Under the pieces are notes generated by a model. That model was not told the origin of the DNA, ran no database searches, and worked only from the letters and a program-made list of their open reading frames with translations. Positions 1 through 10,203 of a DNA stretch of 64,000 bases are shown piece after piece. Every line of letters begins with the position of its first letter. Within the stretch, counting starts at the first letter, position 1. The stretch is from Kiloniellaceae bacterium (GTDB lineage: Bacteria; Pseudomonadota; Alphaproteobacteria; Kiloniellales; J153). The stretch lies in NCBI GenBank assembly GCA_021776115.1, contig JAJFGN010000001.1:84574-148573 (forward strand), written 5' to 3'. The position numbers and the translations under genes were made by a program.

Positions 1-628
1 TCGCGCCTTGGGCCAGTTCCGGCCGCTTGGCGAACTTGTCGCCAAGCCACTTGGTGGTGGAGCTCCGGTCCCGGTCGAATAACCAATAGACCAGACCTAG
101 GGCCCACATGTTCTTGCAGCGCAGGGAATCTTTTTTGTTGAGGCCGCTCTCTTTGAGCGCCTCGAGCGTGCGCTGCGACATGTCGACTTCGATCACACGC
201 CGGTCGCCCAGACCGCCATCCTTCAAGGGATTGGACTCGTATCCGGCCTTGCGCAAATTCTTGTCGCCGAAAGCGCCGGTATCGACGATCAACAAACCAG
301 CCGCCGCGACATCGGCCAGATTGACCTTCAACGCGGCGGGGTTCATAGCGACCAGGACGTCCACCTGATCGCCCGAGGTCATGATCGTGCGACCGCCGAA
401 ATTGATCTGAAAGGCGGATACGCCAAATGTGGTGCCGATCGGGGCGCGTATTTCGGCCGGGAAATCCGGAAATGTCGCCAGATCGTTCCCCGCCAGGGCG
501 GTTTCGACCGTGAAGCGTCCGCCGGTCAGCTGCATGCCGTCACCGGAATCCCCGGCGAAGCGGACCACGACGGACTCGAGCTCTCGCTTCTGCCTGCGCC
601 CGTCTTTGAGCGCCGCCGATCCCTCCAT
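1..628 (-). CDS. korA: 2-oxoglutarate:ferredoxin oxidoreductase alpha subunit (partial, C-terminus beyond the window)
   Basis: Minus-strand reading from ATG at 628: MEGSAALKDGRRQKRELESVVVRFAGDSGDGMQLTGGRFTVETALAGNDLATFPDFPAEIRAP...; VVRFAGDSGDGMQLTG is typical of the KorA gamma/alpha region. Open to the window edge. Confidence 0.85.
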   Translation of the reverse strand, partial: MEGSAALKDGRRQKRELESVVVRFAGDSGDGMQLTGGRFTVETALAGNDLATFPDFPAEIRAPIGTTFGVSAFQINFGGRTIMTSGDQVDVLVAMNPAALKVNLADVAAAGLLIVDTGAFGDKNLRKAGYESNPLKDGGLGDRRVIEVDMSQRTLEALKESGLNKKDSLRCKNMWALGLVYWLFDRDRSSTTKWLGDKFAKRPELAQGA

Positions 629-842
629 AGTGTCATATCCTTTTTTCATCTGCCGGCCACCGGAGTGTATCGGCAAGCCGTTACCCGGATCGGCCCTATA
701 TATGTCTGCTTCTTTAACCGCAAGTTCAATGCTGCTTTTTACCTTGCCGAGAGAACTAGTTCATCCCCGGAATATTTGAGGACATGCCAGCTCCATATCA
801 ACTAGCCTGCCATATCTTGGCGGATTTTGCCCGGTTCAACGA

Positions 843-2180
843 TCACGCGGGCTCATTTGTTTGTGATCCGCTGAATTCCTTGGCCAGGATCTCCAGCATG
901 TCATTGATCCGGACCAACTTTCGGCGCGGCGCACCTACTGAAGCGGCAGCGATTTCGGCGGCCTCAATACGTTGCCAGTCTCGAAATGTAACCCGGCGGA
1001 CACCGCGCCCGCGCAAGAGCGCCTCCAAGGCACGCCGTCCCGGCTTACCGCCCTGCCCGGCATCCTGCGCGATCTGAGCTGCGACCTCATCGCCATCGGT
1101 CTTGTTCGTGCCAATGACGCCTGTGGGCCCGCGTTTGGCCCACCCGACAACATATAAACCGGGCTCGACCCGGCCATCCCGGCTACGAACGACGCCACTC
1201 TCCGCATCGATCGGGACGCCCTCGACCGGCGCCATGCGATAGCCGATTGCCGAGACCACAAGGCCGCAGGGAAGGTCGATAAACTCGCCTGTGCCGACGG
1301 CCCGCTCATCCTGCAGACTGGTGCGCTCGAGGCGCAGACCCTCGACCCGGTCCCCGCCCAGAATCTCCACCGGCCTGGCGTTGAAGAGGAAGCGCAGGCG
1401 TTTGCGCCGCTCCGCCACGTCCCTTTGCGCGAAACCACGAAGGGTCTTTAGATTCTTTTCGGCCAAACGGTGGGTCCGGTCGCTCATCCGGCCAGTCACC
1501 TCGTCCGGCAGGTCCTTGGCCTCGACCAGGGGCACGCAATCCATCAAATCGTTGAGCTCGCTCAGCTCCTTATTCGTGAACTTGGCCTGTAACGGGCCCC
1601 GGCGACCAATAACAGTGACCTCGCGGATGGGCGCGCGGTGAATTGCTTTGGCGGCATGGTCGGGCAGGTCGCTGGACGCCATTTCGGCCGGTGTCTTGAC
1701 TAAAACGCGCGCTACGTCCAACGCTACGTTGCCGTTCCCGATAACGCAGACGTGTTCGACATTCAGGTTGGGATTCAAATCGGTAAAATCCGGGTGACCG
1801 TTGTACCAGCCGACAAAAGCGGCGGCGCCATATACGCCCGCCTTGCCGCCACCCGGAAGCGCCAATTCCCGATCCACGGGCGCACCGAGCGCGAGGACAA
1901 CGGCGTCGTATATACTGCGCAACTCTACCAGGGAAACATCGCGGCCGAGATGGACGTTGCCGAAATAGGCAATCCGTTCGTGCGTGGCGGTCTTGGCGAA
2001 CGCCCGCGAAACGGCCTTTGTGCTCTGATGGTCCGGGGCAACGCCGCCCCGAATCAATCCAAAAGGGGTCGGCAGAGCCTCGACGATATCGACTTGGCAG
2101 TCCTGACCGGATTTGATCAGCGCGGCCGCCGTGTAGAAGCCGCTGGGTCCGGCTCCAACGACGGCGATGGAAACGGGCAT
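843..2180 (-). CDS. FAD-dependent ferredoxin/adrenodoxin-NADP+ reductase (FprA-like)
   Basis: MPVSIAVVGAGPSGFYTAAALIKSG... GLIRGGVAPDHQSTKAV... VIGNGNVALDVAR; conserved adrenodoxin reductase/FprA motifs. Confidence 0.85.
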   Translation of the reverse strand: MPVSIAVVGAGPSGFYTAAALIKSGQDCQVDIVEALPTPFGLIRGGVAPDHQSTKAVSRAFAKTATHERIAYFGNVHLGRDVSLVELRSIYDAVVLALGAPVDRELALPGGGKAGVYGAAAFVGWYNGHPDFTDLNPNLNVEHVCVIGNGNVALDVARVLVKTPAEMASSDLPDHAAKAIHRAPIREVTVIGRRGPLQAKFTNKELSELNDLMDCVPLVEAKDLPDEVTGRMSDRTHRLAEKNLKTLRGFAQRDVAERRKRLRFLFNARPVEILGGDRVEGLRLERTSLQDERAVGTGEFIDLPCGLVVSAIGYRMAPVEGVPIDAESGVVRSRDGRVEPGLYVVGWAKRGPTGVIGTNKTDGDEVAAQIAQDAGQGGKPGRRALEALLRGRGVRRVTFRDWQRIEAAEIAAASVGAPRRKLVRINDMLEILAKEFSGSQTNEPA

Positions 2181-2338
2181 GAGCCCACCTTCCCAATTCC
2201 CCTCTGCCCCTAGGGGGCTCTCATAACCGAGTCCCGCACCCAGCGCAATGCGCGCCCCCGAAACGGCGAGCGAAACGCCTATCTGGCACTTTAGAGCAGC
2301 TTATACCAAGGGTCGTTGATATTAGATCGGTTTTTGAA

Positions 2339-3316
2339 TTAGTTGGCTTGGCTCTTCAGCTTGCGCCACTTCGCGACGTTGCTGTTGTGTTCGTCGAGAG
2401 TCTTGGCGAAGGCGTGCCCGCCATTGCCGGCGGCGACGAAGTAAAGATAGTCGCTCAGGGCCGGATTCAGCACCGCTTCGATCGACGCGCGGCCCGGATT
2501 GGCGATCGGCCCGGCCGGCAAGCCACCATTCGTGTAAGTGTTGTATTCGCTATCCGTCTGCAAATCTTTGCGCGTCAACTCGCGTCCCAAGGGCGCGACT
2601 CCATGGGTGATGCCATAGGTGACGGTCGGGTCCGATTGCAGGCGCATGCCGGCCCGAAGGCGGTTCACGAATACCGACGCGACCAAGGGGCGTTCTTCCG
2701 GCACTCCGGTTTCCTTCTCGACAATAGAAGCCAGAATCAGGGCCTCTTCGGGGGATTCAAGAGGTATTCCGGCGCCACGTTTCTCCCACAACTCAGCCAC
2801 GGCTTCACGCATCGCCACCTGCATACGGCCCACCAATTCGGCACGCGTGTCGCCGCGACCGTAGTGGTAGGTTTCGGGCAGCAAAGACCCCTCCGCCGGA
2901 ATTATGTCCAGCTTACCTTCGAGCGCTTCCGCCGCCTCGATCAGGGCGGCTGCTTCCGCACTCGTGACGCCCTCGGGCAGAGTCAGGCGGCGGAGTACCG
3001 TCTTCCCGCTTAACAGGATATCGACCACGCCGCGCATCGAAACCGTGGTCGGAAAGAGATACTCCCCAGCCTTCAGATCGCGTGAGACACGCTTCAAGCG
3101 AACGCCCAGGCGAAAGACGAGAGAATCCTCGATCACGCCCTCAGCTTCCAGCTTGCGCGCGATATCTCCCATGCTGATCCCCGGCTCGATAAAAATCACG
3201 GTGTCGGCCTGCAGGGGACCGGGACCATCGAAGCGGTCGACCACGAACAGCGCAAGGATCGCGGATGTGAGGAAGACAGCGACCGCGAAGCCGGCCAGAA
3301 TGGCGAGCCGGCGCAT
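2339..3316 (-). CDS. mltG: endolytic murein transglycosylase MltG (YceG family)
   Basis: LPEGVTSAEAAALIEAAE, ASIVEKETGVPEERPLVASVFVNRL..., LQSDPTVTYG, NTYTNGGLPAGPIANPGRASIEA. Start set at internal MRRLAILAGF because the upstream extension overlaps fabF. Confidence 0.92.
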   Translation of the reverse strand: MRRLAILAGFAVAVFLTSAILALFVVDRFDGPGPLQADTVIFIEPGISMGDIARKLEAEGVIEDSLVFRLGVRLKRVSRDLKAGEYLFPTTVSMRGVVDILLSGKTVLRRLTLPEGVTSAEAAALIEAAEALEGKLDIIPAEGSLLPETYHYGRGDTRAELVGRMQVAMREAVAELWEKRGAGIPLESPEEALILASIVEKETGVPEERPLVASVFVNRLRAGMRLQSDPTVTYGITHGVAPLGRELTRKDLQTDSEYNTYTNGGLPAGPIANPGRASIEAVLNPALSDYLYFVAAGNGGHAFAKTLDEHNSNVAKWRKLKSQAN

Positions 3317-3324
3317 CGTCCCGA

Positions 3325-4590
3325 TCAACCGTACTGGGCAAGCACCAAACTTGCGTTCGTGCCGCCAAAGCCAAAGGAATTCGATAGGGCCGCGCGCACT
3401 GGGCGCTCTTTTGCCTTGTGCGGAACGAGATCGATACCGTCGCATTCCGGCGCGGGGTCATCCAAGTTGAGTGTCGGCGGCACAACATTATTGTTGATCG
3501 CAAGAACGGAGAATATCGCCTCCGCCGCACCGGCCGCGCCCAGCAAGTGGCCAATCGCCGATTTGGTCGATGACATGCTGAGCTTGGACGTGTGTGCGCC
3601 GAACAATCGTCTCACGGCTCCCAACTCAATCAAGTCGCCGATCGGAGTCGAGGTTCCGTGCGCGTTTATGTAATCGATATCCTCGGGGTTCAGCTTGGCG
3701 CGCTTCAGCGCCGCCGACATGGCGCGATAGGCCCCGTCACCGTCCGCCGCCGGGGCGGTAACGTGATGGGCATCGCCCGACATGCCATAGCCGATGACTT
3801 CTGCGTAGATCTTCGCGCCACGGGCCTTGGCGTGTTCGAGCTCTTCCAGCACGACGACGCCCGCCCCTTCACCCATGACAAAACCGTCACGGCCTTCGTC
3901 CCAGGGGCGCGATGCCTTTTCCGGAGTATCGTTGTATTTGGTCGACAAGGCCCGCGACGCCGCGAAGCCCGCCATACCCAGGCGGCAAACCGCCGCCTCG
4001 GCGCCGCCGGCGACCATGACGTCGGCATCTTCCAACACGATCAAACGCGCCGCGTCGCCGATCGCGTGCGCACCGGTAGAACACGCCGTGACAACCGAAT
4101 GGTTCGGCCCCTTGAAGCCATAGCGGATCGAGACCTGACCGGAGGCCAGATTAATCAGGGCGGCGGGAATGAAAAATGGCGAGAGACGGCGCGGCCCCCG
4201 CTCATGCACGGTAAGCGCGCCTTCACAGATGGTCTGCAGTCCCCCGATACCGGACCCGATCATGACGCCCGTGCGCTCGCGATCCTCGTCGCTCTCGGCG
4301 ACCCACCCCGAATCCTCAACCGCCTGCTGCGCCGCCGCGATCGCAAAGGCGATGAAGGGGTCGATCTTCCGCCGCTCGGCCGGGGTCATGTAGTCGTCGG
4401 CATTGAAGCCGCCCGCGGCGGTTTCCCCGTGCGGCAACTGACCGGCGATCTTCGAGGGTATGTCGGAAACGTCGAAACTCTGAATCGCGCGCAATCCCGA
4501 ACGCCCGGCAGTCAAAAGCTCCCAGACATGGGGCACGCCACAGCCCAAAGGCGTGATCAAACCGAGCCCGGTAACGACAACTCGCCTCAT
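3325..4590 (-). CDS. fabF: beta-ketoacyl-ACP synthase II
   Basis: MRRVVVTGLGLITPLGCG... VVTACSTGAHAIGDAARLI ... NAHGTSTPIGD ... NSFGFGGTNASLVL; KAS active-site motifs, downstream of acpP. Confidence 0.97.
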   Translation of the reverse strand: MRRVVVTGLGLITPLGCGVPHVWELLTAGRSGLRAIQSFDVSDIPSKIAGQLPHGETAAGGFNADDYMTPAERRKIDPFIAFAIAAAQQAVEDSGWVAESDEDRERTGVMIGSGIGGLQTICEGALTVHERGPRRLSPFFIPAALINLASGQVSIRYGFKGPNHSVVTACSTGAHAIGDAARLIVLEDADVMVAGGAEAAVCRLGMAGFAASRALSTKYNDTPEKASRPWDEGRDGFVMGEGAGVVVLEELEHAKARGAKIYAEVIGYGMSGDAHHVTAPAADGDGAYRAMSAALKRAKLNPEDIDYINAHGTSTPIGDLIELGAVRRLFGAHTSKLSMSSTKSAIGHLLGAAGAAEAIFSVLAINNNVVPPTLNLDDPAPECDGIDLVPHKAKERPVRAALSNSFGFGGTNASLVLAQYG

Positions 4591-4620
4591 AACCCGCGCC
4601 CGCCGAAAATTTGTTCAGGA

Positions 4621-4636
4621 CGGCCCGAACGGGCCG
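4621..4636 (-). terminator. GC-rich hairpin in the acpP-fabF intercistronic region (possible attenuator)
   Basis: Inverted repeat CGGCCC-GAAC-GGGCCG between the acpP stop and fabF start. Confidence 0.4.
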
Positions 4637-4641
4637 CCAAA

Positions 4642-4878
4642 TTATGCGTGCTGCTGAATGAAATCGACCGCATCCTTAACGGTCACGATCTTTTCCGCGG
4701 CATCGTCCGGAATCTCGCATCCGAATTCTTCCTCGAACGCCATCACCAGTTCGACGGTATCGAGGCTATCGGCGCCCAGATCGTCAATGAAGCTGGCGTT
4801 TTCCGAGACCTTGGACTCGTCCACCCCCAAATGCTCCACGACAATCTTCTTAACGCGTTCGGCAGTGTCATTACTCAT
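4642..4878 (-). CDS. acpP: acyl carrier protein
   Basis: 78 aa, [21 protein letters not shown]...[22 protein letters not shown]; phosphopantetheine attachment motif DSLDTVE. Confidence 0.98.
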   Translation of the reverse strand: MSNDTAERVKKIVVEHLGVDESKVSENASFIDDLGADSLDTVELVMAFEEEFGCEIPDDAAEKIVTVKDAVDFIQQHA

Positions 4879-5047
4879 TGATTATGTCCTCAGATTGGCC
4901 AGCGTTTTTCAGCTTAGAATCGGGTTAGAATCTGGAAGTTGGCTTGCCGCTTTATTCCCCAAGCGCGCGGGGCGCCGCCTCTTAACACAGTTCATTGGAG
5001 TTTGCCAACGCTCGGGACCGGGTCCGAAAAATGCCCCCGGCAACCCG

Positions 5048-5785
5048 CTATATCATGGCCATTCCGCCGTTGACATGCAAGGTTTGGCCGGTCACGTAGG
5101 CGGCCTCCTGACTCGCCAGGTAGACCACGGCAGCGGCAATGTCCTGCGGCGAGCCGAGGCGCCCTAGCGGCACGGCACTCAGAAGCTTCTCTTGCTGGGC
5201 CTCGCCCAAGGCGCCGGTCATCGCGGTTTCAATGAACCCGGGGGCGACGCAGTTGACCGTAATACCGCGTGAAGCGACTTCTTGGGCCAGCGCCTTCGAC
5301 AAGCCGATCATCCCGGCCTTTGAGGCGGCGTAATTCGCCTGACCCGGGTTGCCGGTCACCCCAACAATCGAAGTTATGCCCACGATTCGGCCCCACCGGC
5401 GCTTCATCATGCCGCGCAAAGACGCCCGGGCCAGGCGGAATCCGGCGCTGAGATTGACCGCCAAGACCTGGTCCCACTCCTCGTCCTTCATCCGCATGGC
5501 CAGGTTATCTCGTGTGAGTCCGGCGTTGTTGACCAGGATATCGAGAGCGCCCAGGGCGGCCTCCGCCGCGCCCGGCAGGGCCGCCGTGGCCGCCGGATCG
5601 CCCAAGTCGCACGGCAGGACGTGGACACGCTGCCGCAGCTCGCTGGCCAAGGTATCCAGCGCCTCGCGCCGGGTCCCGGACAAGGCAACCGACGCGCCCT
5701 GGGCATGCAGGGCCCGTGCGATGGCGCCACCGATGCCGCCGGAAGCCCCCGTTACCAGCGCGCCTTTTCCACTCAGATCGAACAT
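5048..5785 (-). CDS. fabG: 3-oxoacyl-ACP reductase
   Basis: MFDLSGKGALVTGASGGIGGAIAR...NNAGLTRDNLAMRM...YAASKAGMIGLSK; SDR motifs in a fab cluster. Start set at MFDLSG. Confidence 0.95.
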   Translation of the reverse strand: MFDLSGKGALVTGASGGIGGAIARALHAQGASVALSGTRREALDTLASELRQRVHVLPCDLGDPAATAALPGAAEAALGALDILVNNAGLTRDNLAMRMKDEEWDQVLAVNLSAGFRLARASLRGMMKRRWGRIVGITSIVGVTGNPGQANYAASKAGMIGLSKALAQEVASRGITVNCVAPGFIETAMTGALGEAQQEKLLSAVPLGRLGSPQDIAAAVVYLASQEAAYVTGQTLHVNGGMAMI

Positions 5786-5841
5786 CTTGCTTTCCTCCAC
5801 CCAATCATGCGCCGGTCTCCGGGACGCTCACCTCTCGAATC

Positions 5842-6783
5842 TCAAAGCAACTTGATTAAGGTTTCGATCTCTGCCGGCGTGCCCGCCTTATGGCTGCCGA
5901 GTTCGCGGTCTATGCGCCGGGTAAGGCCGCTCAGCACCTGACCGGCGCCCAATTCGACCAGAGTATCGACACCGTGTTGCTTCATATAGAGAACCGATTC
6001 GCGCCATCGCACCATACCGGTCACCTGCCGGACCAGAAGGGGACGGATATCCTCGGGCTCTTGAACCGACTCGGCGGTCACGTTGGACACCAGGGCGATA
6101 TGGGGCGGCATAATCGCGGTTTCGGCCAAGGCGGCGGCCATGACATCGGCCGCCGGTGCCATAAGCGCACAGTGGAAAGGTGCGCTGACCGGCAACAGGA
6201 TCGCGCGCCGCGCGCCTTTTTCGCTCGCCAGCTCGATCGCCCGTTCCACGGCCCCCTTGGCGCCGCTGACCACGATCTGTCCGGGGGCATTGTCGTTGGC
6301 CGGCGCGCAGATTTCGCCTTGCGCGGCGGCGGCGGCCACTTCGCGAACGGCATCGAGATCGAGCCCGAGCAGGGCCGCCATTGCCCCCTCGCCCACCGGC
6401 ACCGCCTCCTGCATGGCTTGACCGCGCCGCTTGAGGAGCAGGGCCGCATCGGACAAAGACAAGCCGCCAGCGGCGGCCAGGGCCGAATATTCCCCCAAGG
6501 AGTGCCCGGCCACGAAATCGCCCTTATCGGCTAGCCGCAGGCCGCCTTCCTTTTCCAGCACCCGAACCACGGCCATGCTGACCGCAAAGAGCGCCGGCTG
6601 GGCGTTCTCTGTCAGGGTCAGATCGCTCTCCGGCCCATCGAACATCAGGCGCGACAGGCGCTGCGACAAGGTTTCGTCGATTTCCTCGAAAACCTCGCGC
6701 GCGGCCGGAAACGCCTCGGCTAGCGCGGCGCCCATGCCGACCGCCTGCGAGCCCTGGCCCGGAAACACGAATGCGCGGCTCAT
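5842..6783 (-). CDS. fabD: malonyl-CoA:ACP transacylase
   Basis: MSRAFVFPGQGSQAVGMG... VAGHSLGEYSALAAAG ... APFHCALMAPA. The 5' extension in the ORF track is not supported. Confidence 0.95.
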   Translation of the reverse strand: MSRAFVFPGQGSQAVGMGAALAEAFPAAREVFEEIDETLSQRLSRLMFDGPESDLTLTENAQPALFAVSMAVVRVLEKEGGLRLADKGDFVAGHSLGEYSALAAAGGLSLSDAALLLKRRGQAMQEAVPVGEGAMAALLGLDLDAVREVAAAAAQGEICAPANDNAPGQIVVSGAKGAVERAIELASEKGARRAILLPVSAPFHCALMAPAADVMAAALAETAIMPPHIALVSNVTAESVQEPEDIRPLLVRQVTGMVRWRESVLYMKQHGVDTLVELGAGQVLSGLTRRIDRELGSHKAGTPAEIETLIKLL

Positions 6784-7115
6784 ATCTCGCCTTCCCCCTT
6801 GGATTAATCCTGGCTGCGGATCTTGGCTTCCGCCCCTTTTTGGCGGGACAGAGAAAGCCGTCCGCCGCCAGCCTGTCAAGCGCCGTACGCGGGCGCGCCT
6901 GCGCGCGGCGGGCAGACGCCGGCGCCGACGCCTCTGGCGCTTGCACGCCTCCCTGGTATGTGTATAGTCGCGCGCCTCAAGCGAATTGAGACAACTCCTT
7001 GCCGGCACCTGGGGCGATACGCCCGGAACGGGGCCGGTTAGGACCGATCGGCTGAACGATCTGGCCTCTTGGCCACCGTCAGCTCCGGTCCGGGAACAGC
7101 CGTGAGGAGTAAAAC

Positions 7116-7607
7116 ATGGCACTTTATGAGTGCGTGCTAATTGCGCGCCAAGACATCTCGTCCAACCAAGCCGAAGGCCTGGTCGACCAATTTTCCGAAA
7201 TCGTCGAAACCAATGGCGGTAAGGTCACCAAAAAAGAGATGTGGGGCCTGCGTACGCTGGCCTATCGCATCAAAAAGAACCGCAAGGCGCATTACGCTCT
7301 ACTTAACCTCGATGCGCCGCCCGCCGCAGTGGCCGAGATGGAGCGCAACCTGCGCCTAAACGAGGACGTGCTTCGATATTTGACCCTGCGGGTCGACGAG
7401 CATGAGGAAGGGCCGTCAATCGTCCTCCAGGCACGTGAGCGGCGCGACGATCGCGGTGGACGCGACGGCGGCCGGTTTAGCCGTGGCGGTCCGCGCGGCG
7501 ATGGCGGCGGCCCGCGCGGCGATAGGGGTGACCGGGGCGATCGACCCCCGCGCGTTGAGTCGGCCGAAGAAAAACCGGCCGAAGAAAAACAGGAGACGCC
7601 GGCATGA
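7116..7607 (+). CDS. rpsF: 30S ribosomal protein S6 with Arg/Gly/Asp-rich C-terminal extension
   Basis: [20 protein letters not shown]... [26 protein letters not shown]; followed directly by rpsR; SD-like gtgaggag upstream. Confidence 0.97.
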   Translation: MALYECVLIARQDISSNQAEGLVDQFSEIVETNGGKVTKKEMWGLRTLAYRIKKNRKAHYALLNLDAPPAAVAEMERNLRLNEDVLRYLTLRVDEHEEGPSIVLQARERRDDRGGRDGGRFSRGGPRGDGGGPRGDRGDRGDRPPRVESAEEKPAEEKQETPA

Positions 7608-7864
7608 CCGAGATTCAAGTCGTCAGCAAGAGCGCCGGTGGCCGGCGGCCCTTCTTCCGCCGCCGCAAGAGCTGCCCCTTCACGGGCCCGAACGCGCAAA
7701 AAATAGACTATAAGGATGTGCGCATGCTGCAGCGCTACATTTCTGAGCGCGGCAAGATCGTACCGAGCCGGATTACGGCCGTCTCGACCAAGAAGCAGCG
7801 CTTGTTGGCCAAGGCCATCAAGCGCGCACGCTTCCTGGCCCTGATTCCCTACCTCCTCCAGTAG
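7604..7864 (+). CDS. rpsR: 30S ribosomal protein S18
   Basis: [70 protein letters not shown]. Confidence 0.98.
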   Translation: MTEIQVVSKSAGGRRPFFRRRKSCPFTGPNAQKIDYKDVRMLQRYISERGKIVPSRITAVSTKKQRLLAKAIKRARFLALIPYLLQ

Positions 7865-7878
7865 AAGGGAGCGGCACG

Positions 7879-8493
7879 ATGCAAGTCATCCTTTTGGAGC
7901 GTATCGAGAAGCTAGGCCAAATGGGCGAAATCGTCTCCGTCAAGCCGGGTTTCGCGCGCAATTATCTGTTGCCGCAACGCAAGGCGCGGCGGGCGACCAA
8001 GGAAAACCTGGCGCTCTTCGAGCAACATCGCGCCCAGCTCGAGGCCGATAACCTGGAACAGCGCAGCGAGGCCGAGAAGGTCGGCGAGAAGCTCGACGGT
8101 CTCACGATCACTTTGATTCGCCAGGCGGGCGAATCGGGACAACTCTACGGTTCGGTCAACGCCCGCGACATCGCGGCCGAGGTAAGCGCGGCCGGATTTA
8201 CCGTCGGGCGCTCGCAGATCGAGTTGACCACGGTGATCAAAACCCTGGGCCTGCATCCGGTAACTGTGCGCTTGCACCCTGAGGTCACGGTCACCATCAC
8301 CGTCAATGTCGCCCGCTCCGAGGCGGAAGCCGAAGCGCAAGCCGAAGCCGGCCGCATGGTCAGTCCCAGCGAGCAGCGCGCGGCGGAGGAAGCGGCGGAA
8401 GCCGAGGCCGAGGAAGCACTGGCCAAGATCGAGGCCGAAGAGGCCGAAGCCGAGGTTGGCGACTCGGACGAGAAAACCGAAGCGGCTTCCTGA
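7879..8493 (+). CDS. rplI: 50S ribosomal protein L9 with acidic C-terminal extension
   Basis: [37 protein letters not shown]-terminal Glu/Ala-rich tail. Confidence 0.97.
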   Translation: MQVILLERIEKLGQMGEIVSVKPGFARNYLLPQRKARRATKENLALFEQHRAQLEADNLEQRSEAEKVGEKLDGLTITLIRQAGESGQLYGSVNARDIAAEVSAAGFTVGRSQIELTTVIKTLGLHPVTVRLHPEVTVTITVNVARSEAEAEAQAEAGRMVSPSEQRAAEEAAEAEAEEALAKIEAEEAEAEVGDSDEKTEAAS

Positions 8494-8524
8494 ACGCTTG
8501 GATACGACATCTTCGCGACGCAAG

Positions 8525-8548
8525 CGGCGGCCTTTTGGCCGTCGTTTT
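8525..8548 (+). terminator. putative intrinsic terminator after rplI
   Basis: CGGCGGCC-TTTT-GGCCGTCG stem-loop followed by TTTT, in the gap between rplI and dnaB. Confidence 0.6.
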
Positions 8549-8673
8549 GCATTTCGACTCTGCCTTCATCGCACATCGCGGAATATTATCCCCGTGTTCC
8601 CCGTTCTGATTTGGGCTAATTTCTCCCTTACCCCTGACAAATGCGAGCTTCGTCAATTAGTGTCCGCCTCCTG

Positions 8674-10203
8674 ATGGAACGCAACGCCTCCTCCAACGTC
8701 GTCACCCCCCTGCGCACGGACGACTCCGACAGCGAGGGCCCCTTAAGAGAGCCGCCGGTCAATTTCGAGGCGGAGCAGGCCCTGCTCGGCGCCATCCTGG
8801 CCAACAACCGCGCGTACGAGAAGGTTTCGGATTTTCTGCAGCCGGACCACTTCGCGGACGAAACGCATGCCCGTATATTCGAAGCCTGCGGCAAACTGAT
8901 CGAACGTGGACAGATCGCCAACGCGGTCACGCTGAAGCATTTGTTCGACAACGACGAAGCCTTGGCCGACATCGGCGGCGCGCGTTATCTGGCCGATCTG
9001 CAAAAGAATTTCGTGACCATCATCAACGCGGCGGATTACGGCCGCACGATCCACGACCTGTTTCTGCGCCGCGAGTTGATCGCGCTGGGCGAGGACGTCG
9101 TCAACGACGCCTTTCAGCCGGATTTGGATATTAAGGCGACGGATCAGATCGAAGCGACGGAGCAGCGTCTTTATAACCTGGCCGAGGCCGGCGCGTCCGA
9201 AGGCGGCTTCAAGTCCTTTAAGTCGGCCGTGGTCGAAGCGATCAGCATGGCCGAACAGGCGCTGAAGCGCGACAGCCATGTCGCCGGCGTCTCCAGCGGA
9301 TTCAAAGATTTGGACCGCCTGCTCGGCGGGTTGCATCCCTCCGACCTGGTCATTCTCGCCGCACGCCCTTCGATGGGTAAAACCTCCCTTGCCACCAACA
9401 TCGCCTATAACGCCGCGGCAACGAAACGCCGGCAAAAAGGACCGGACGGCGACACGGTCGATCTTGTGGAGACCGTCGCCTTCTTCTCACTCGAAATGTC
9501 GGCCGAACAGCTTGCGACACGCATTATTTCGGAGCAGGCGCACGTGCGCTCTGATTCGATTCGGCGCGGCGAGATTCGCGACGACGAATTCGACCGTATC
9601 TTCGAGACCAGCCGCCACTTGCACGAGCTTCCGCTTTTCATCGACGACACCCCATCGCTGAGCGTGCCGGCCTTACGCACCCGGGCGCGCCGCTTGAAGC
9701 GACAGCACAACCTGGGCCTGATCGTGGTCGACTACCTTCAGCTCATGCAGGGCCCGGCTGGCATGCGTAACGAGAACCGGGTGCAGGAAGTCTCCGAAAT
9801 CACGCGTGGCCTGAAAGCGATCGCCAAGGAGTTAAACGTCCCCGTGATCGCGCTATCGCAGTTGTCGCGCCAGACCGAACAACGCGACGACAAACGGCCG
9901 CAACTTTCGGATCTGCGAGAATCGGGCTCGATCGAACAGGACGCCGATGTGGTCATGTTCATCTACCGCGAGGAATATTACCTGGCGCGCGAGAAGCCCA
10001 GCCACAAGATGACCGAGAGCAGCGACAAATTCAACGAGCGTCTGGCAAGTTACGAAAAGCGCCTTGAAGATTGCCGCAATATCGCCGAGATCATCGTCGC
10101 CAAGCAGCGCCACGGCCCGATAGGCACCGTCGAACTGCACTTCATCGGCGAGTTCACGCAATTCAACGATCTGGTACGCGACGACCACTTGCCCCATGAC
10201 TGA
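8674..10203 (+). CDS. dnaB: replicative DNA helicase DnaB
   Basis: NFEAEQALLGAILANNRAYEKVSDFL..., LVILAARPSMGKTSLATNIA (Walker A), IVVDYLQLM, DLRESGSIEQDADVVMFIYR. Start could be 8641. Confidence 0.96.
   Translation: MERNASSNVVTPLRTDDSDSEGPLREPPVNFEAEQALLGAILANNRAYEKVSDFLQPDHFADETHARIFEACGKLIERGQIANAVTLKHLFDNDEALADIGGARYLADLQKNFVTIINAADYGRTIHDLFLRRELIALGEDVVNDAFQPDLDIKATDQIEATEQRLYNLAEAGASEGGFKSFKSAVVEAISMAEQALKRDSHVAGVSSGFKDLDRLLGGLHPSDLVILAARPSMGKTSLATNIAYNAAATKRRQKGPDGDTVDLVETVAFFSLEMSAEQLATRIISEQAHVRSDSIRRGEIRDDEFDRIFETSRHLHELPLFIDDTPSLSVPALRTRARRLKRQHNLGLIVVDYLQLMQGPAGMRNENRVQEVSEITRGLKAIAKELNVPVIALSQLSRQTEQRDDKRPQLSDLRESGSIEQDADVVMFIYREEYYLAREKPSHKMTESSDKFNERLASYEKRLEDCRNIAEIIVAKQRHGPIGTVELHFIGEFTQFNDLVRDDHLPHD

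Noticed and set aside
3592-4881. 429-aa plus-strand ORF
   Set aside because: Antisense to fabF and acpP, which have clear family motifs; no plausible protein signature.
6784-7122. N-terminal extension of the fabD ORF to 7122
   Set aside because: The extension is non-conserved in character, runs through the rpsF promoter/leader and overlaps the rpsF start; MSRAFVFPGQGSQ is the canonical start.
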